From an uncultured Clostridia bacterium (GTDB lineage: Bacteria > Bacillota > Clostridia > Lachnospirales > Lachnospiraceae): a stretch of DNA of 13,930 nt. The DNA lies in assembly GCA_946614685.1 (NCBI GenBank), contig CAMOHF010000005.1, positions 1-13,930 on the forward strand, written 5' to 3'. The position numbers and the translations under genes were made by a program. The notes under the pieces were generated by a model, which saw only the letters and a list, made by a program, of their open reading frames with translations, had not been told where the DNA came from and did not search any database. This document shows positions 13,742 through 13,930 of this stretch, one piece after another (position 1 is the first letter of the stretch; each line of letters opens with the position of its first letter).

Positions 13742-13930
13742 AGAACGGAACCTGTATAACTTAGGGGAAACTCGGATACTTTCAGGATCGTATCCGCTGC
13801 TTCATTCACCGTGATCATCCGGCCCGTGGGAAGTTCTTCCGCAAGGGCTGCGCGCTCCTCATCGGACAGATGGCGGTTCATCTCGGTATCCACACAGCCG
13901 AAGGCGATGGCATTTACCGCGATGCCGCTT
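13717..13930 (-). CDS. Short-chain dehydrogenase/reductase, FabG-like (C-terminal part only)
   Basis: The minus strand is open from the window end to a TAG at 13717-13719, giving 70 residues of a C-terminus. It reads S-G-I-A-V-N-A-I-A-F-G-C-V-D-T-E-M at the start and ends G-S-V-L-K-A-D-G-G-W-Y. This is the classic end of an NAD(P)H-dependent short-chain dehydrogenase/reductase: the V-N-x-I-x-P/F-G-x-x-x-T-x-M segment after the active-site helix, then the closing V-D-G-G-W-like strand. The Rossmann motif and the Ser-Tyr-Lys active site lie outside the window, so substrate and exact role (3-oxoacyl-ACP reductase or another reductase) cannot be decided. The last codons double as an arm of the terminator hairpin. 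Confidence 0.88.
   Translation of the reverse strand, partial: SGIAVNAIAFGCVDTEMNRHLSDEERAALAEELPTGRMITVNEAADTILKVSEFPLSYTGSVLKADGGWY

Noticed and set aside
1..13930. CRISPR arrays, insertion sequences, defence or phage genes.
   Set aside because: No regularly spaced repeats, transposase, integrase, nuclease or phage structural genes were found on either strand.

Overview
The window looks like chromosomal DNA from an anaerobic Firmicute of the Clostridia, most likely a Lachnospiraceae-type gut bacterium. This is inferred from several features: consensus SigA-type promoters (TTGnnn, 17 bases, TATAAT), strong GGAGG ribosome sites, a PPi-type phosphofructokinase, a SpoIID/LytB-domain protein, Zn-ribbon membrane proteins of the DUF6320 type, and the acyltransferase/DUF6320/hydrolase gene order. 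No phage, IS, CRISPR or plasmid genes are visible.

Left part (1-1094): the 3' end of a glutathione peroxidase gene and its terminator, then a tRNA-Thr(CGT) with its own promoter. Next comes a nested palindromic element of about 220 bp. It contains a 25-bp perfect hairpin that can act as terminator and two near-identical 56-bp direct repeats. A promoter and a 25-codon remnant of a VOC/glyoxalase gene follow.

1095-3937: a tightly packed three-gene operon. It encodes a condensation/acyltransferase-fold enzyme (HxxxDG), a Zn-ribbon plus six-helix membrane protein, and an HSL-type alpha/beta hydrolase. The first two genes overlap and the third starts one base after the second, so they are probably co-expressed and act together at the membrane on an acyl or ester substrate; the substrate is unknown. 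A second Zn-ribbon membrane protein gene (3996-4709) has its own promoter and ends at a bidirectional terminator shared with the convergent phosphofructokinase gene (minus strand, 4805-6025).

6026-6475 has no protein gene. It holds the phosphofructokinase promoter (minus) and, on the plus strand, a strong promoter driving a structured RNA of about 200 nt. Its 5' and 3' ends pair and it ends in a T tract; it is best read as 6S RNA (ssrS). The ribosome site of the next gene directly abuts that T tract.

6476-9857: a large membrane-anchored SpoIID/LytB-domain protein overlapping a YihY/BrkB-family membrane protein gene, suggesting a cell-envelope unit. 9915-13682: a promoter followed by a complete NatA/NatB-like ABC exporter operon, with one ATPase carrying an unusual charged insertion and two paralogous permeases. 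The right end is the C-terminal part of a convergent short-chain dehydrogenase gene (minus strand, running off the window). The last codons of that gene form one arm of the shared terminator hairpin.
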